From the NCBI GenBank assembly GCA_016125275.1, contig WGMB01000013.1, positions 61,097-125,096 on the forward strand: 64,000 nt of DNA, in the 5' to 3' direction. Shown in pieces: positions 1-9,322 of this stretch. Each line of letters opens with the position of its first letter. The first letter of the stretch is position 1. The DNA is from Acidobacteriota bacterium (GTDB lineage: Bacteria; Acidobacteriota; Terriglobia; Bryobacterales; UBA6623). The notes beneath the pieces were generated by a model. That model made no database searches. It worked only from the letters and a program-made list of their open reading frames with translations, and was not told where the DNA came from. The translations under genes were made by a program, and so were the position numbers.

Positions 1-196
1 GGTCCGAAGCGTCGATGACCGTCGCGCCGGCCGGCGCCGTCACGTCCGGCCCCAGCGCCGCAATCTTGCCCCCTTCGATGAGCAACGAAGCCTTTTCGAG
101 CGTCCCATGCGAGACCGTCACGAGCGTGGCGTTCTGAATCAGCGTGGCGGCCGGCGCCAAGGCGGCCGTCAGCAGGGCCAGGACGAGCGGTCTCAT
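1..196 (-). CDS. Amidohydrolase-like exported protein (5' part only)
   Basis: Only the first 65 codons lie in the window; the gene runs off the left edge. The reading [20 protein letters not shown] is a short hydrophobic signal peptide. It is followed by the beta-strand pattern typical of the composite domain that opens amidohydrolases (an '[12 protein letters not shown]...[17 protein letters not shown]' type segment ending in 'VIDASD'). The ATG at 196 overlaps the TGA of the upstream gene as ATGA, so the two are probably translationally coupled. The metal-ligand region is outside the window, so activity cannot be judged. Being paired with another amidohydrolase suggests a two-subunit or paralogous exported hydrolase. 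Confidence 0.75.
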   Translation of the reverse strand, partial: MRPLVLALLTAALAPAATLIQNATLVTVSHGTLEKASLLIEGGKIAALGPDVTAPAGATVIDASD

Positions 197-1458
197 TCGG
201 CGTCGTACCTCCGGCCGTCGACGAAGACCATCTCCGGCTTGGCTTTCTTCTCGAAAGGATCGTCCTTGTAGACGACCAGATTGGCGATCTTGCCCGCCGC
301 CAGAGAGCCCAGGCGGTCGTCCACGCCGTACAGCCGGGCCGGCGTGAGCGTCAGCGCCGTCAGGGCGTCCTGCGCGGAGAGACCGGCCTCGACGGCTTTG
401 CGCACTCCGTCGAGCAGATCGTCCGGCGAGTTGGCGCCCTCGGCATAGAAGGCGAACGGGACGCCGACGCGGGCCAGCGCGGCCGGAGATTCCGGAGCCC
501 GCTTGCGAAACTCGAGCGTCCGCAGGGAGGGCTCGGCCTCCGGGTCGGGGTCGTTGGCCGCCTTCGGCCATGAAACATCCACCAGCGCCGCAATCTTCCG
601 CTGCGCGAGGGTTTCGGCGGCGGCCTCCTCGTAGGCCTGCTGCGCGCCGTAGACGATCATCTTCGGCGAGGCCTCCTCGGCGGCCAGCCGCGCGGCGCGA
701 CCGATCTCGATCGCCGTGTTCGCCGGATACAGGGCCGGCTTTCCGGCTTCGAGGAGCTCGATCAGCGGCTCCAGCGCCCGGTCGTACGGCGGCCGCTCCA
801 GCCCGGCGGGATCTTCCCGGTAGACCCGCAGCGCCTGCTGCTGGGTGCGAGCGTCCAGAAAGATCTGGCGCACGTAGGCCACGCGGCCGAGCAGGGCTCC
901 CGGGTAGCCGCTGTAAGCCTCATTCGCCTCAGGGATCCGGATGGCCAAGGCGACCTCCGGCTCGACGACCAGCGCCTCGCGCTTGCCCTCTCCCAGGTTC
1001 AGCACGGACAGGCGACCCGGAAAGATCCCCTGCTGCGGTGTGACGACCAGCGACGTGAAGCCGCCCGCCCGCCACTTGTCGATGTTCTCGGCGGAGGCCT
1101 CGAAGACGTCGGCCGCCCGCAGCCACGGCGTCGTCGCCGGGCGATCCTCGGGCCCCTTGGACAGCGGCCCGCCGCTGGCCTGCCGCGGCGGCGGCGAACC
1201 CAGCGTGCTGCGGGCGTTGATGAACCCAGGGTAGACCGTCATGCCGAAGCCGTCGATCGTCCAGGCGTCCGCCGGAATCGCCACCGACGGCCCCATCGCC
1301 TCGATCAGGCCGTCGCGCAACACGATCACCCCGACGTCGATCGTCGGCGCATCGACGGGGACGATGCGGGCCTTCTCGATGGCGTAGACGCGCGGGGGAT
1401 CGGGTTGCTGCGCCGAGAGCGCGGCGGCCAGGAGCAGGAAGAAGCTGAGCCTTCGCAA
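193..1458 (-). CDS. Exported amidohydrolase-family protein lacking the HxH motif
   Basis: 421 aa. An N-terminal signal peptide ([17 protein letters not shown]) is followed by the composite-domain strands of imidazolonepropionase-like amidohydrolases (around residues 25-75, ending [12 protein letters not shown]). The C-terminus carries the family ending '[33 protein letters not shown]'-like (split here: [11 protein letters not shown], then [15 protein letters not shown]). In active members PGFIN/D is followed by H-x-H, which binds the metal; here it reads N-A-R-S, so the first metal pair is missing. It may be a non-catalytic partner of the overlapping downstream amidohydrolase. Family membership is clear; substrate is unknown. 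Confidence 0.8.
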   Translation of the reverse strand: MRRLSFFLLLAAALSAQQPDPPRVYAIEKARIVPVDAPTIDVGVIVLRDGLIEAMGPSVAIPADAWTIDGFGMTVYPGFINARSTLGSPPPRQASGGPLSKGPEDRPATTPWLRAADVFEASAENIDKWRAGGFTSLVVTPQQGIFPGRLSVLNLGEGKREALVVEPEVALAIRIPEANEAYSGYPGALLGRVAYVRQIFLDARTQQQALRVYREDPAGLERPPYDRALEPLIELLEAGKPALYPANTAIEIGRAARLAAEEASPKMIVYGAQQAYEEAAAETLAQRKIAALVDVSWPKAANDPDPEAEPSLRTLEFRKRAPESPAALARVGVPFAFYAEGANSPDDLLDGVRKAVEAGLSAQDALTALTLTPARLYGVDDRLGSLAAGKIANLVVYKDDPFEKKAKPEMVFVDGRRYDAE

Positions 1459-1527
1459 AACGACCTCGAAAGCCGGACGAGGCGGCCGGAGGGGTCCGCC
1501 CGCTCCCAGCCGCCTCGTGGCGAAACA

Positions 1528-2637
1528 TCAGCGTACTACTTTTGTCGCGACGTGGGGCACGAAGTGGACGGCCGGCGCCTTGATCGCTGACCAAACCACT
1601 CGGCCCGGCTCCAGCGCCAGCTCCTCGCGCGAAGGTCGCGTCACCAGGGCCGTCAGCGGGAACCCTCCGTCCAGGCGCACCCTTACCAGCGGCCCTTCCG
1701 GCTGAACCTCCACCACCGTGCAGCGCAGGTGGTTCCGGGGACTGTCGCGTTGTGGCGGCTCGATGGAGAGCGAGACGTCCTCGCCCCGTATGCAGGCCAA
1801 CCCGCGCTGGCCCTCCACGGCGCCGTCGACCACCGCCATGATGCTGGCCCCGCCGGCGTCGAGCGTCGCCAGGCCGGCCTCACAGCCGACGACCCGGACC
1901 GGGACGACCGTCTCCACCCCGACGGCCTTCGCCACGTCGGCGCCCGCCGGCCGCCCGAAGACTTCCGCGATCGGCCCCATCTGGCGCAGCCGCCCGTCGA
2001 TCAGGACGCCCATCCGGTCCCCCAGCAGCAAAGCCTCGTTGCGGTCGTGAGTGACGACCAGGGCCGGGATGCCCGCCGCCAGCAGGCGCGACCGCAGCTC
2101 CGCGCGCAGGGTTTCCCGCGTGGGGGCGTCGAGGGCGGAGAGGGGCTCGTCGAGCAGCAGCAGCTCCGGCCTGGGCGCGAGCGTCCGCGCCAAGGCCACG
2201 CGCTGGCGTTCGCCCCCGGAGAGTCGGCGCGGCTTGCGATCCGCTAACGCTTCGAGCCCGAACAGCGCCAACTGCTCGGCGACCCGTTTCCGGCGCTCCG
2301 GGCGGTCCAGCCCGGCGAGCCCATAGCCGATGTTGTCCGCGACCGAGAGGTGCGGAAACAGGGCGTAGTCCTGGAAGAGCAAGCCGACCCGCCGCCGCTG
2401 CGGCGCCAGCCAAACGCCGTCCGTTGCATTGAACCAAGGTCTCCCGCGCCAAACGATGCGGCCCGCCGCCGGCCTCTCCAGTCCCGCCAGCGCGCGCAGG
2501 ATCGTCGTCTTGCCCGCGCCGGAAGGTCCGAACAGAACGGCAATGGGCGCCGAGGCCGCGTCCCAGTCGAACGCCGCCTCGATCGTCCCGCCGCCGGGCA
2601 ACTCGATCCGGGCGTCGAAGCTCAGCTCATTCGCCAT
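1528..2637 (-). CDS. modC: Molybdate ABC transporter ATPase ModC
   Basis: 369 aa from the ATG at 2637. It energises molybdate/tungstate import at the inner membrane. Walker A is GPSGAGKTT, the signature is LSGGERQRVALAR and Walker B is LLLLDEPLSALD. The last ~130 residues form a TOBE/Mop-like oxyanion-binding domain. The start overlaps the end of modB by 16 bases, so a longer in-frame reading upstream is an artefact of the overlap. Order on the - strand is modA, modB, modC. Molybdate specificity is inferred from the modA-like binding protein and this gene order. Confidence 0.9.
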   Translation of the reverse strand: MANELSFDARIELPGGGTIEAAFDWDAASAPIAVLFGPSGAGKTTILRALAGLERPAAGRIVWRGRPWFNATDGVWLAPQRRRVGLLFQDYALFPHLSVADNIGYGLAGLDRPERRKRVAEQLALFGLEALADRKPRRLSGGERQRVALARTLAPRPELLLLDEPLSALDAPTRETLRAELRSRLLAAGIPALVVTHDRNEALLLGDRMGVLIDGRLRQMGPIAEVFGRPAGADVAKAVGVETVVPVRVVGCEAGLATLDAGGASIMAVVDGAVEGQRGLACIRGEDVSLSIEPPQRDSPRNHLRCTVVEVQPEGPLVRVRLDGGFPLTALVTRPSREELALEPGRVVWSAIKAPAVHFVPHVATKVVR

Positions 2638-3296
2638 GGGCTCCAAGCGCGGCGGTGCAGCCCGTAGGTCAGCGACAGCGCCGCGAACGACAGAACCAGC
2701 AGAAAGGCGGCCGTCTCTCCCGCCGCGGCGTAGTCCAGCGCCTGCACCTCGTCGTAGATCGAGATCGACGCCGTGCGCGTCCGCCCCGGGATGTTGCCGC
2801 CCACCATCAGCACCACCCCGAACTCTCCCATGGTGTGGGCGAAGCTCAGCGTCGCCCCGGTCACCAGACCCGGCCACGACAACGGCAGCACCACGCGCTG
2901 GAACGTCCGCAGGCGCGAAGCCCCCAAGCACCACGAGGCCTCGATCAGGCTGCGGTCGACGGCCGCGAACGAAGCCGCCATCGGCTGCACGGCGAAGGGC
3001 AGGGAATAGAGGATGGAGGCGACCAGCAGTCCCTCGAACGAAAACGGCAGCAACCCGCCGCTGACCGATTCATAGAGCCTGCCGACCGGGCTGCGTGGAC
3101 CCAGCGCCAGCAACACGTAGAAGCCCAGCACCGTCGGCGGCAGAACGATCGGCAAGGCCACCACGGCCTCGACCAAGAACTTCCAGCGCCGGCGCGAAAA
3201 GGCGATCCAAGCGGCCAGTGGCGCACCCAGCAACGCCAACGCCACGGTCGTCCACGCCGCCAGCCGCAGGCTCAGCCCGATCGCCTGCCAGTCCAC
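2622..3296 (-). CDS. modB: Molybdate ABC transporter permease ModB
   Basis: 224 aa, five to six hydrophobic segments. It carries the EAA loop of binding-protein-dependent permeases around 'EASWCLGASRLRTFQRVVLP' and the ModB hallmark 'SFAHTMGEFGVVLMVGGN'. I chose the GTG at 3296, two bases after the modA stop and with a GGAG upstream, giving MDWQAIGLSLRLAAW; no ATG is available at this point. It forms the membrane channel of the ModABC importer with the ATPase encoded by the overlapping downstream gene. Confidence 0.88.
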   Translation of the reverse strand: MDWQAIGLSLRLAAWTTVALALLGAPLAAWIAFSRRRWKFLVEAVVALPIVLPPTVLGFYVLLALGPRSPVGRLYESVSGGLLPFSFEGLLVASILYSLPFAVQPMAASFAAVDRSLIEASWCLGASRLRTFQRVVLPLSWPGLVTGATLSFAHTMGEFGVVLMVGGNIPGRTRTASISIYDEVQALDYAAAGETAAFLLVLSFAALSLTYGLHRRAWSPWRMS

Positions 3297-3298
3297 CC

Positions 3299-4072
3299 TC
3301 AGGACTCCGGGGGGCCGAAGCCGTAGCGGGCTAAGATCGCCTGGCCCGGGGCGCTCAGCAAGAAGTCGCGGAAAGCCTCGGCTGCGGCGGGGTCCTTCGC
3401 TCCGGTCAAGATCGCGCCCGCGTGGGCGATCGGCGCGTACGATCCCTCCGGCAGCGGCCAGCTCTGGCCTTCCGGGGCGTCGCTCGAACCGCGTAGCAGC
3501 GATTCGGCCACCAGCGCCACGTCCGCGGCGCCGGTTTCGGCGAACTGCAGCGTCTGCGCCACGTTGTCGCCCAGCACCAGCTTGTCCCGCACCGCTTCCG
3601 TCAGCCCCAGGTGGGCCAAGGCCTCTTCGGCCGCCCGCCCATAGGGGGCCAGACGCGGGTTGGCAATCGCCACGTGCCGCACCGCCGAGTCCCCCAACGC
3701 GGCCGCCGCGTCCACGGCGCCGACCGCCGCCGAATCCTCGCCCGCCCACACCGCCAGCCGCCCGGAGGCGTAGCGAAACGCCCTGCCGCGCGTCAGGTTC
3801 TTGGCTTCCAGAGCCTGCGGGTAGTCCGCGTCAGCCGACAGGAACACATCAAACGGCGCCCGGCTCTCGATCTGGGCGAAGAATGCGCCGGAAGAGCCGT
3901 ATGTCGGCTCCAAGTCGATGGCGGGGTGCGCCTGCTCGAAAGCCGTCTCGATCTCTCCCATCGCGAAGCGCAGGCTGGAGGCCGCCGCCACGGCGAGCTT
4001 GTCCCCGCCGCCCGGGCCCGACGAGCAGGCCAAGCCGCAGAGCGCCACAGCGATGAGAAGGCCGCGCAGCAT
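3299..4072 (-). CDS. modA: Molybdate-binding lipoprotein ModA
   Basis: 257 aa. The N-terminus MLRGLLIAVALCGLACSS has a lipobox (LCGLAC), so the protein is probably a lipid-anchored periplasmic binding protein. 'LAVAAASSLRFAM', 'YGSSGAFFAQIESRAPFDVFLSA' and 'YGRAAEEAL' are ModA landmarks; the serines in AASS and GSSG are the usual oxyanion contacts. It delivers molybdate to ModBC encoded directly downstream. First gene of the three-gene operon. Confidence 0.9.
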   Translation of the reverse strand: MLRGLLIAVALCGLACSSGPGGGDKLAVAAASSLRFAMGEIETAFEQAHPAIDLEPTYGSSGAFFAQIESRAPFDVFLSADADYPQALEAKNLTRGRAFRYASGRLAVWAGEDSAAVGAVDAAAALGDSAVRHVAIANPRLAPYGRAAEEALAHLGLTEAVRDKLVLGDNVAQTLQFAETGAADVALVAESLLRGSSDAPEGQSWPLPEGSYAPIAHAGAILTGAKDPAAAEAFRDFLLSAPGQAILARYGFGPPES

Positions 4073-4151
4073 CGGAAACCGCTCAGCTTATCATTCCGCC
4101 CCGCCCCGGGCCGGTCCCATGCCGGCGCGATCCTGCTAGAATCCCACCGAT

Positions 4152-5486
4152 ATGCGTCATTTCCCTGCCCTGTTGCTGTTGAGCGCCTTGTGTTTGGCCG
4201 GCGCGCGGCCCTCGTCGGCCCAGACCGTCGTCCTCGATCACGTCACCTTGATCGACGGCGCCGGAGGGCCTCCGGTCCAGGATGCGGCGATCGTCATTCA
4301 AGGTCACGAAATCCAGGCGATCGGTCCTTCGGCAAGCGTGAGCAAGCCCGCCGGCGCGCGGACGATCGACTACAGCGGCAAGACGGTCGTGCCCGGCATC
4401 ATCAACCTCCACGGCCACGTCGGCAACACCAAAGGCGTCAACCAGGACCGCAAGTTCTTCACCCGCGAGAACGTCATCGACAATCTCCAGACCTACGCCA
4501 GCTACGGCGTCACGATGACCACCTCGATGGGCACCGACGAGGATCTGATGATCCAGATCCGCGACGAGCGCAATCGCGGCGGCTTCGAGGGCGCGCGGGT
4601 GCTGACCGCCTTGCAGGGCTTCACCACCGTGGGCGGCTATCCGACCACGGCCCCGGGCGTGAAAGGCGTGGCGCAGGAGGTGGCTTCGGCCGCCCAGGCC
4701 AAGGTTTGGGTTGACCAGACCGCCAAGAAGGGGGCGGACCTGATCAAGATGTGGGTCGACAGCCACCACGGCGCCTTCGACAAGCTCGGCCCCGAGCTCT
4801 ACGGCGTGATCATCAAGCAGGCCCACAAGAACAAGCTGCCCGCCTTCGCTCACGTCTATGAGCTCGGCGACGCCAAGGGCCTCGTGCGCGCCGGCATCGA
4901 CATCCTGGGCCACAGCGTCCGCGACGCCCCGGTCGACCAGGAATTCATCGACATGATGAAGAAGAACGACGTCTACTACGCCACCACCATCACGCGCGAG
5001 GAGTCGACCTTCGTCTACCATACGCCTCCCGCCTGGCTGACCGATCCGTTCTTCACCAAGTCCGTCGACGCGGCGACCATCGAGGCCATCAAGACCGACC
5101 TGAAGAAGGCGCAAGCCTCCCAAGAAGTGGTCGAGCAGGGCCACGACGACCTGGCCATGGCCATGCAGAACGCCAAACGGCTCGTCGACGCCGGCGTGAA
5201 CGTGGCCTTCGGGACGGATTCCGGGCCGGCCGGTCGCTTTCCCGGCTACTTCGAACACTGGGAAGCCGAGCTGCTGGTGGAAGCCGGCGTCAAGCCGATG
5301 CGGGTGATCGAGGCCTGGTCAAAGTACTCCTCGAAGGCTCTGCGCGTGGACAAGCAATTCGGCACCCTCGAGAAGGGCAAGAACGCCGACCTCATCGTGC
5401 TCGACGCCAACCCGCTCGACGACATCCGCAACACGCGCAAGATCCACGCGGTCTACATCGACGGCAAGAAGTTCGACAAGAAGTAG
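4152..5486 (+). CDS. Exported metal-dependent amidohydrolase (imidazolonepropionase-like)
   Basis: 444 aa with a signal peptide ending near SSAQ. The metal motif is intact (VPGIINLHGHVG, about residues 85-96). Further ligands are expected in 'FAHVYE', 'ILGHSV' and 'VAFGTDSGP'. The C-terminus is 'GTLEKGKNADLIVLDANPLDD', the family ending. It hydrolyses an amide or C-N bond in a small cyclic substrate or dipeptide; which one cannot be read from sequence. Divergent from modA with about 80 bases between starts. Unlike the 421-aa relative near the window start, it keeps H-x-H. Confidence 0.85.
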   Translation: MRHFPALLLLSALCLAGARPSSAQTVVLDHVTLIDGAGGPPVQDAAIVIQGHEIQAIGPSASVSKPAGARTIDYSGKTVVPGIINLHGHVGNTKGVNQDRKFFTRENVIDNLQTYASYGVTMTTSMGTDEDLMIQIRDERNRGGFEGARVLTALQGFTTVGGYPTTAPGVKGVAQEVASAAQAKVWVDQTAKKGADLIKMWVDSHHGAFDKLGPELYGVIIKQAHKNKLPAFAHVYELGDAKGLVRAGIDILGHSVRDAPVDQEFIDMMKKNDVYYATTITREESTFVYHTPPAWLTDPFFTKSVDAATIEAIKTDLKKAQASQEVVEQGHDDLAMAMQNAKRLVDAGVNVAFGTDSGPAGRFPGYFEHWEAELLVEAGVKPMRVIEAWSKYSSKALRVDKQFGTLEKGKNADLIVLDANPLDDIRNTRKIHAVYIDGKKFDKK

Positions 5487-5512
5487 GCGCGCCGGCGCGC
5501 CGCACGAGAGAC

Positions 5513-5546
5513 CCGAAGGGCCGAAGCGTGCGCTTCGGCCCTTCGG
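5513..5546. terminator. Perfect 16-bp palindromic hairpin between convergent genes
   Basis: A 16-bp perfect stem (arms 5513-5528 and 5531-5546, two-base loop) lies between the stops of two convergent genes at 5486 and 5551. There is no T-run, so it is either a Rho-assisted bidirectional terminator or an mRNA 3'-end protector. Confidence 0.6.
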
Positions 5547-5550
5547 CGTC

Positions 5551-6831
5551 TCAGTCCAGGCCGATGTCGATCGGCCGCCGCTCCTGCCAGCGCCCGCGGG
5601 TGAAGTCCGGAAAGTCCACCGGCGCGCTGCGGGCGTCCACACTCATCTCCGACAGCGGCATGATCGCGCTCCAGGCCGCCGAATCCCACACGTCGATCGG
5701 CGTCTGAGTCCCCTTGCGGACGGCCCGCAGGAACTGGTGCAGCGTCAGGTAGTCCGCGCCGCCGTGGCCCATGCCGTTCGCCCGTTCGTTCAGGGCCTTC
5801 CACAGCGGGTGGTCGTAGCGCTCGTAGTAGCCGTCCATCGACTCCCACTCGTGCGGCTTGGGGCTGCGGTCCTCGAGGTAGATCTTGTCGAGCGTGCCCG
5901 AATAGATGCCTTCGGTCCCTTGGATGCGCAGGATCAGGTCGTACGGCCTGGGCAGCACGGTGTCGTAGTAGAGCGTGATGGTCACGCCGTTCTCAGTGCG
6001 GATGAGAGAGGTGTTCACGTCGCCCTTGGCGAACTGGCGCGTAGCGTTCGCGTGGTCCGCTCCGGAGCGCTTGCGCACGTAGGTGTTCATGCCGCGCGCC
6101 TTGCTGCTCATCGACGTGAGGTAGCTAAAACGATCGCCGCGGTGGATGTCCGTCCACCAGGCGATCGGCCCCAGCGGGTGCGTCGGGTAGTCGTTGCCGC
6201 GTCGCTCGGTCTGGTACACGCCGCGCCACTTCAAGTCCCCGTGCTCGTCGATCAGCGCCGTCCGCACGTCATGCTGGTAGCCGCCCTCGCAATGCACGAT
6301 CTCGCCGAGCATCCCTTGCTGCACCATGTTGAGCACGGCGAGAGCGTTGCGGAAGTAGCAGACGTTCTCGAGCATCATGCAGGGCTTGCCGGTCTTCTCG
6401 GAGGTTTCGACCAACTCCCAGCACTCCTCCAGCGTGGTCGCCGCGGGGACCTCTGTGGCGGCGTACTTGCCGGCCTTCATGGCGGCCACGGCAATGGGCG
6501 TGTGCCAGTGCCAGGGCGTCGCGTTGATGACCGCGTCGAGGTCTTTGCGCTCCACCAGCCGCCGAAAGTCCTCCGGGCCGCGCGAGTAGCCCTCGGGCTT
6601 CTCCCGGCCGGCTTCGGTCGCTTGCTGCTGGGCCTTGGCCAACCGCTCTTCGTTGATGTCGCCGACGGCGCGGATCTCCACGCCGGGAATCCGCAACATC
6701 GTGCGCAGCAGCGAGCTCCCCCGGTTGCCCACGCCGACCAGGCCGACGCGAACCGGCTCGACCTCCTGCGCCGGAAGCGCGGACGCAGCAGCCCAACCGC
6801 CGGCGGCGGCCATGAAATGCCTACGATTCAA
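5551..6831 (-). CDS. Tat-exported Gfo/Idh/MocA family oxidoreductase or glycosidase
   Basis: 426 aa from a TTG at 6831, read as MNRRHFMAAAGGWAAAS, a twin-arginine signal. A GAAGA lies about 9 bases upstream; another TTG at 6846 is possible but has no ribosome site. The N-terminal Rossmann fold shows VRVGLVGVGNRGSSLL, then 'ATPWHWHTPIAVAAMKAGKYAATEVP'-type sequence, where the usual E-K-P is replaced by T-E-V-P. Tat export with bound NAD(P) is typical of this family in Acidobacteria and Planctomycetes, where members act on sugars. The EKP lysine is absent, as in the GH109-like branch. Substrate is unknown. Confidence 0.8.
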   Translation of the reverse strand: MNRRHFMAAAGGWAAASALPAQEVEPVRVGLVGVGNRGSSLLRTMLRIPGVEIRAVGDINEERLAKAQQQATEAGREKPEGYSRGPEDFRRLVERKDLDAVINATPWHWHTPIAVAAMKAGKYAATEVPAATTLEECWELVETSEKTGKPCMMLENVCYFRNALAVLNMVQQGMLGEIVHCEGGYQHDVRTALIDEHGDLKWRGVYQTERRGNDYPTHPLGPIAWWTDIHRGDRFSYLTSMSSKARGMNTYVRKRSGADHANATRQFAKGDVNTSLIRTENGVTITLYYDTVLPRPYDLILRIQGTEGIYSGTLDKIYLEDRSPKPHEWESMDGYYERYDHPLWKALNERANGMGHGGADYLTLHQFLRAVRKGTQTPIDVWDSAAWSAIMPLSEMSVDARSAPVDFPDFTRGRWQERRPIDIGLD

Positions 6832-6860
6832 GAATCGATTCTTCAATGGCGAAGATCGTA

Positions 6861-7853
6861 TCACGGCTGCGGCCGGTCCGTGGGCCGCGAAACCAGCGCG
6901 ATGCCCACCAGGACGGCCAGCAGCCCCAGCAGCAGCCGCGGCCCCAAGCTCTCCTGGAACAGCCAGGCCGCCATCACCAAACCCGCGATGGGCGTGGCGA
7001 ACGAAAAGGCCGTGATCGACCCCGGCGTGTGGCGTTTGAGCAGGTAGACCCAAACAATCAGCGCCAGCCCGCCCACGAACACGCCTTGATAGAGCAGCGC
7101 CAGCAGCGGAGCGGCCGAGAGCGGCTGGCGCTCTACCGGATCGGGGATCAGCCAAGCCCCGAGCGCGAAGCCGGGCAAAGCCATCCCGATCTGCCAGAAC
7201 ATCGCCCGTGACGAAGGCATGTTCTGCACGATGCGCTGGATGTAGACGCTACGCGCCCCGACCAAGCACCCCGAGATCGTCACCAGCACGTTCCCCAGCA
7301 GGGGCCGCGAGGCGATGCCCGCATCGGGCCGTCCGAGCAGCACGCCGCAGGCTCCGCCGAACGCGATCGCCAAACCCGCCACCCGGGTCCAGGTGAGCCG
7401 ATCCTGCGGCACGAAGAACGGCGAGACGAGGTTGGCAAAGATCGGCGCGGTATTGATCAAGGCCGTGGCGTAGCCCGGCGATGTCCAGTCCGCGCCGGTA
7501 TGGAGCATGGCGATCTGTGTGAAAAAGATCAGCGAAAGCATACAAAGATGCCGCCACTGATGACGTTCGGGCCAGAGCTGTACGCCCTGTATGCGCGACC
7601 ACACGAAGATCGTGAGGCAACTGATGAACATCCGCCAGAAAGCCGTCCACAGTGGCGCCATGGCCGTGAGAGCGACCTTGATGGCGACCTGGTTGCCGCC
7701 CCGTGTGACGGCTACGCCGACCGCCAGGACGGCTGATAGGGCCGTGACCGGCAGCCCCGTGCGGGCCGGTGCGGGATCGGGCGCGTCCGTCATCGGGCGC
7801 TCGTCGACGGACGGCTCAGTGGGCTCTGACTCCGCTCTTCGGGCATTTTCCAA
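6861..7853 (-). CDS. EamA/DMT-superfamily transporter
   Basis: 330 aa with about ten hydrophobic segments in two repeated EamA halves (first half around VTRGGNQVAIKVAL, second around 'SVYIQRIVQNMPS'). It is a ten-helix inner-membrane permease, probably a metabolite exporter. A charged 30-residue N-terminal extension precedes the first helix; an internal ATG 21 codons in (MTDAPDP...) could be the true start. It ends 29 bases upstream of the Gfo/Idh/MocA gene start on the same strand. Confidence 0.82.
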   Translation of the reverse strand: MENARRAESEPTEPSVDERPMTDAPDPAPARTGLPVTALSAVLAVGVAVTRGGNQVAIKVALTAMAPLWTAFWRMFISCLTIFVWSRIQGVQLWPERHQWRHLCMLSLIFFTQIAMLHTGADWTSPGYATALINTAPIFANLVSPFFVPQDRLTWTRVAGLAIAFGGACGVLLGRPDAGIASRPLLGNVLVTISGCLVGARSVYIQRIVQNMPSSRAMFWQIGMALPGFALGAWLIPDPVERQPLSAAPLLALLYQGVFVGGLALIVWVYLLKRHTPGSITAFSFATPIAGLVMAAWLFQESLGPRLLLGLLAVLVGIALVSRPTDRPQP

Positions 7854-7923
7854 GGATAGTCGGCGCCTCGGTCCGGCGCTGTCAAGGGGCTGTAACTGCC
7901 GTCTCCGTCATGGTTTCCCCGCC

Positions 7924-7953
7924 TTGACACCCTTCCAAACGGGATGACATTCT
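7924..7953 (+). promoter_or_regulatory. Putative sigma-70-type promoter for the sulfatase gene
   Basis: TTGACA at 7924-7929, an 18-base spacer, then CATTCT at 7948-7953 with a TG one base upstream (extended -10). The predicted start of transcription is only a few bases before the ATG at 7961, so the message would have a very short leader. Confidence 0.4.
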
Positions 7954-7960
7954 ATGCCCC

Positions 7961-9322
7961 ATGATGAATCGACGCCGGTTTCTGGCCGGCGCGGCCGCAG
8001 CCTCTTGGGCGGCCTGTTCGCGTCGCCCAGCCCGTACCGCGCCCAATATCTTAGTCCTGCTGCCCGACCAGTTTCGAGGAATGGACATTGGCGCCATGGG
8101 GAATCCGGAGGTGCGGACGCCGACCATGGACTCCCTCGCCGCGCAAGGCGCGCTGCTGCCTCGCACCTACGCCAACTGCCCGGTTTGCTGCCCCGCTCGC
8201 GGCACTCTGCTGACCGGCGAGTTCGCCCACCACCACGGCGTGGACGTCAACGACGCGCCGCTGCCCAACGAGCAGGTCACCATCGCGGAGATCCTCCAGC
8301 AGCGCGGCTATCGCACCGGCTTCGTCGGCAAGTGGCACCTCGAAGGCGGCAAGCGGATGCCGGGGTTCGTGCCGCCGGGTCCGCGTCGCCAGGGCTTTGA
8401 ATTCTGGGCGGCCAACATCTGCAGTCACGACTACTGGGACATGCAGTACTTCCGGGACGACCCGGAGCCCATCCCCATGCCGGGCTACTCGGCGCGGACC
8501 TTCACCGACGAGGCGGTCCGCTTTCTCGAACAGGAGTCCGACAAGCCCTTCTGCCTGTTCGTCGAGTGGGGCCCGCCGCACAACCCGTATGTCGCGCCGC
8601 CGGAGTACATGAATCTCTATGACCCCGACGGGCTGACCATGCGTGAGAACTGGGTGGACGGCATCCGCACCGGCTCCCGCAGCGATCTCGCCGGCTACTA
8701 CGCGGCCATCACCTTCATCGACGATCAGGTCAAGCGCCTGCTAGAAACCCTCGACAAGACGGGACGCGCCAACGACACCATCGTGCTGCTGACCTCCGAC
8801 CACGGCGACATGCTGGGCTCGCAGGGCACCCGGCTGAAGCGTAAGCCCTGGGAGGAGTCCATCCGCATCCCGGGCATCCTGCGCTACCCCGCCGCCATCA
8901 AGCCCGCCGACCGCTCCGACCTATTGTTCTCCCAGGTCGACATGGCGCCGACGCTGCTCGGATTGGCGGGCGTGGAGGTCCCGGATTCGATGGACGGGCG
9001 GGATCTGTCGAGCTACCTGCTGGCTGGCCCCGACGCGGCCGCCGACGAGCCCGAATCGGTCTATTTGCAGAGCTACACGCCGACCGAGCAAGACGAGTTT
9101 CCGCCTTGGCGCGGCGTCAGAACGGCCCGCTACACCTACGCCCGCCAGCAGAACCAGCCCTGGCTGCTCTACGACGACGAGGCCGATCCCTTCCAGAAGG
9201 TGAACCTCGTCGACAATCCTGAGCACGCCGAGCTGCGCGCCGAGCTCGACGCGATGACGATGGCTTGGTTCGAGAAGACGGGCGACGACTGGACCGAACG
9301 CAACGACCTGCCGTACCGCTGA
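7961..9322 (+). CDS. Tat-exported sulfatase (type I, formylglycine)
   Basis: 453 aa. MMNRRRFLAGAAAASWAACS is a twin-arginine signal with a possible lipobox cysteine. The alkaline-phosphatase-like fold starts at PNILVLLPDQFRGMD, with the first metal aspartate. The sulfatase signature is C77-P-A-R80 followed by GTLLTG; C77 would be converted to formylglycine. 'FVGKWHLE' and 'LLTSDHGDMLGSQG' supply the remaining active-site and metal residues. It removes sulfate esters from carbohydrates or other organics outside the cytoplasm. A second sulfatase lies at 11132-12646. Confidence 0.9.
   Translation: MMNRRRFLAGAAAASWAACSRRPARTAPNILVLLPDQFRGMDIGAMGNPEVRTPTMDSLAAQGALLPRTYANCPVCCPARGTLLTGEFAHHHGVDVNDAPLPNEQVTIAEILQQRGYRTGFVGKWHLEGGKRMPGFVPPGPRRQGFEFWAANICSHDYWDMQYFRDDPEPIPMPGYSARTFTDEAVRFLEQESDKPFCLFVEWGPPHNPYVAPPEYMNLYDPDGLTMRENWVDGIRTGSRSDLAGYYAAITFIDDQVKRLLETLDKTGRANDTIVLLTSDHGDMLGSQGTRLKRKPWEESIRIPGILRYPAAIKPADRSDLLFSQVDMAPTLLGLAGVEVPDSMDGRDLSSYLLAGPDAAADEPESVYLQSYTPTEQDEFPPWRGVRTARYTYARQQNQPWLLYDDEADPFQKVNLVDNPEHAELRAELDAMTMAWFEKTGDDWTERNDLPYR

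Noticed and set aside
4083..5258. 391-codon open frame opposite the amidohydrolase
   Set aside because: Antisense shadow; the + strand frame has a signal peptide, the HGH metal motif and a family C-terminus.
5551..7155. Single 534-codon protein joining the Gfo/Idh/MocA frame to sequence inside the EamA gene
   Set aside because: The first 108 codons are the EamA gene in another frame; the real protein begins with its Tat signal.
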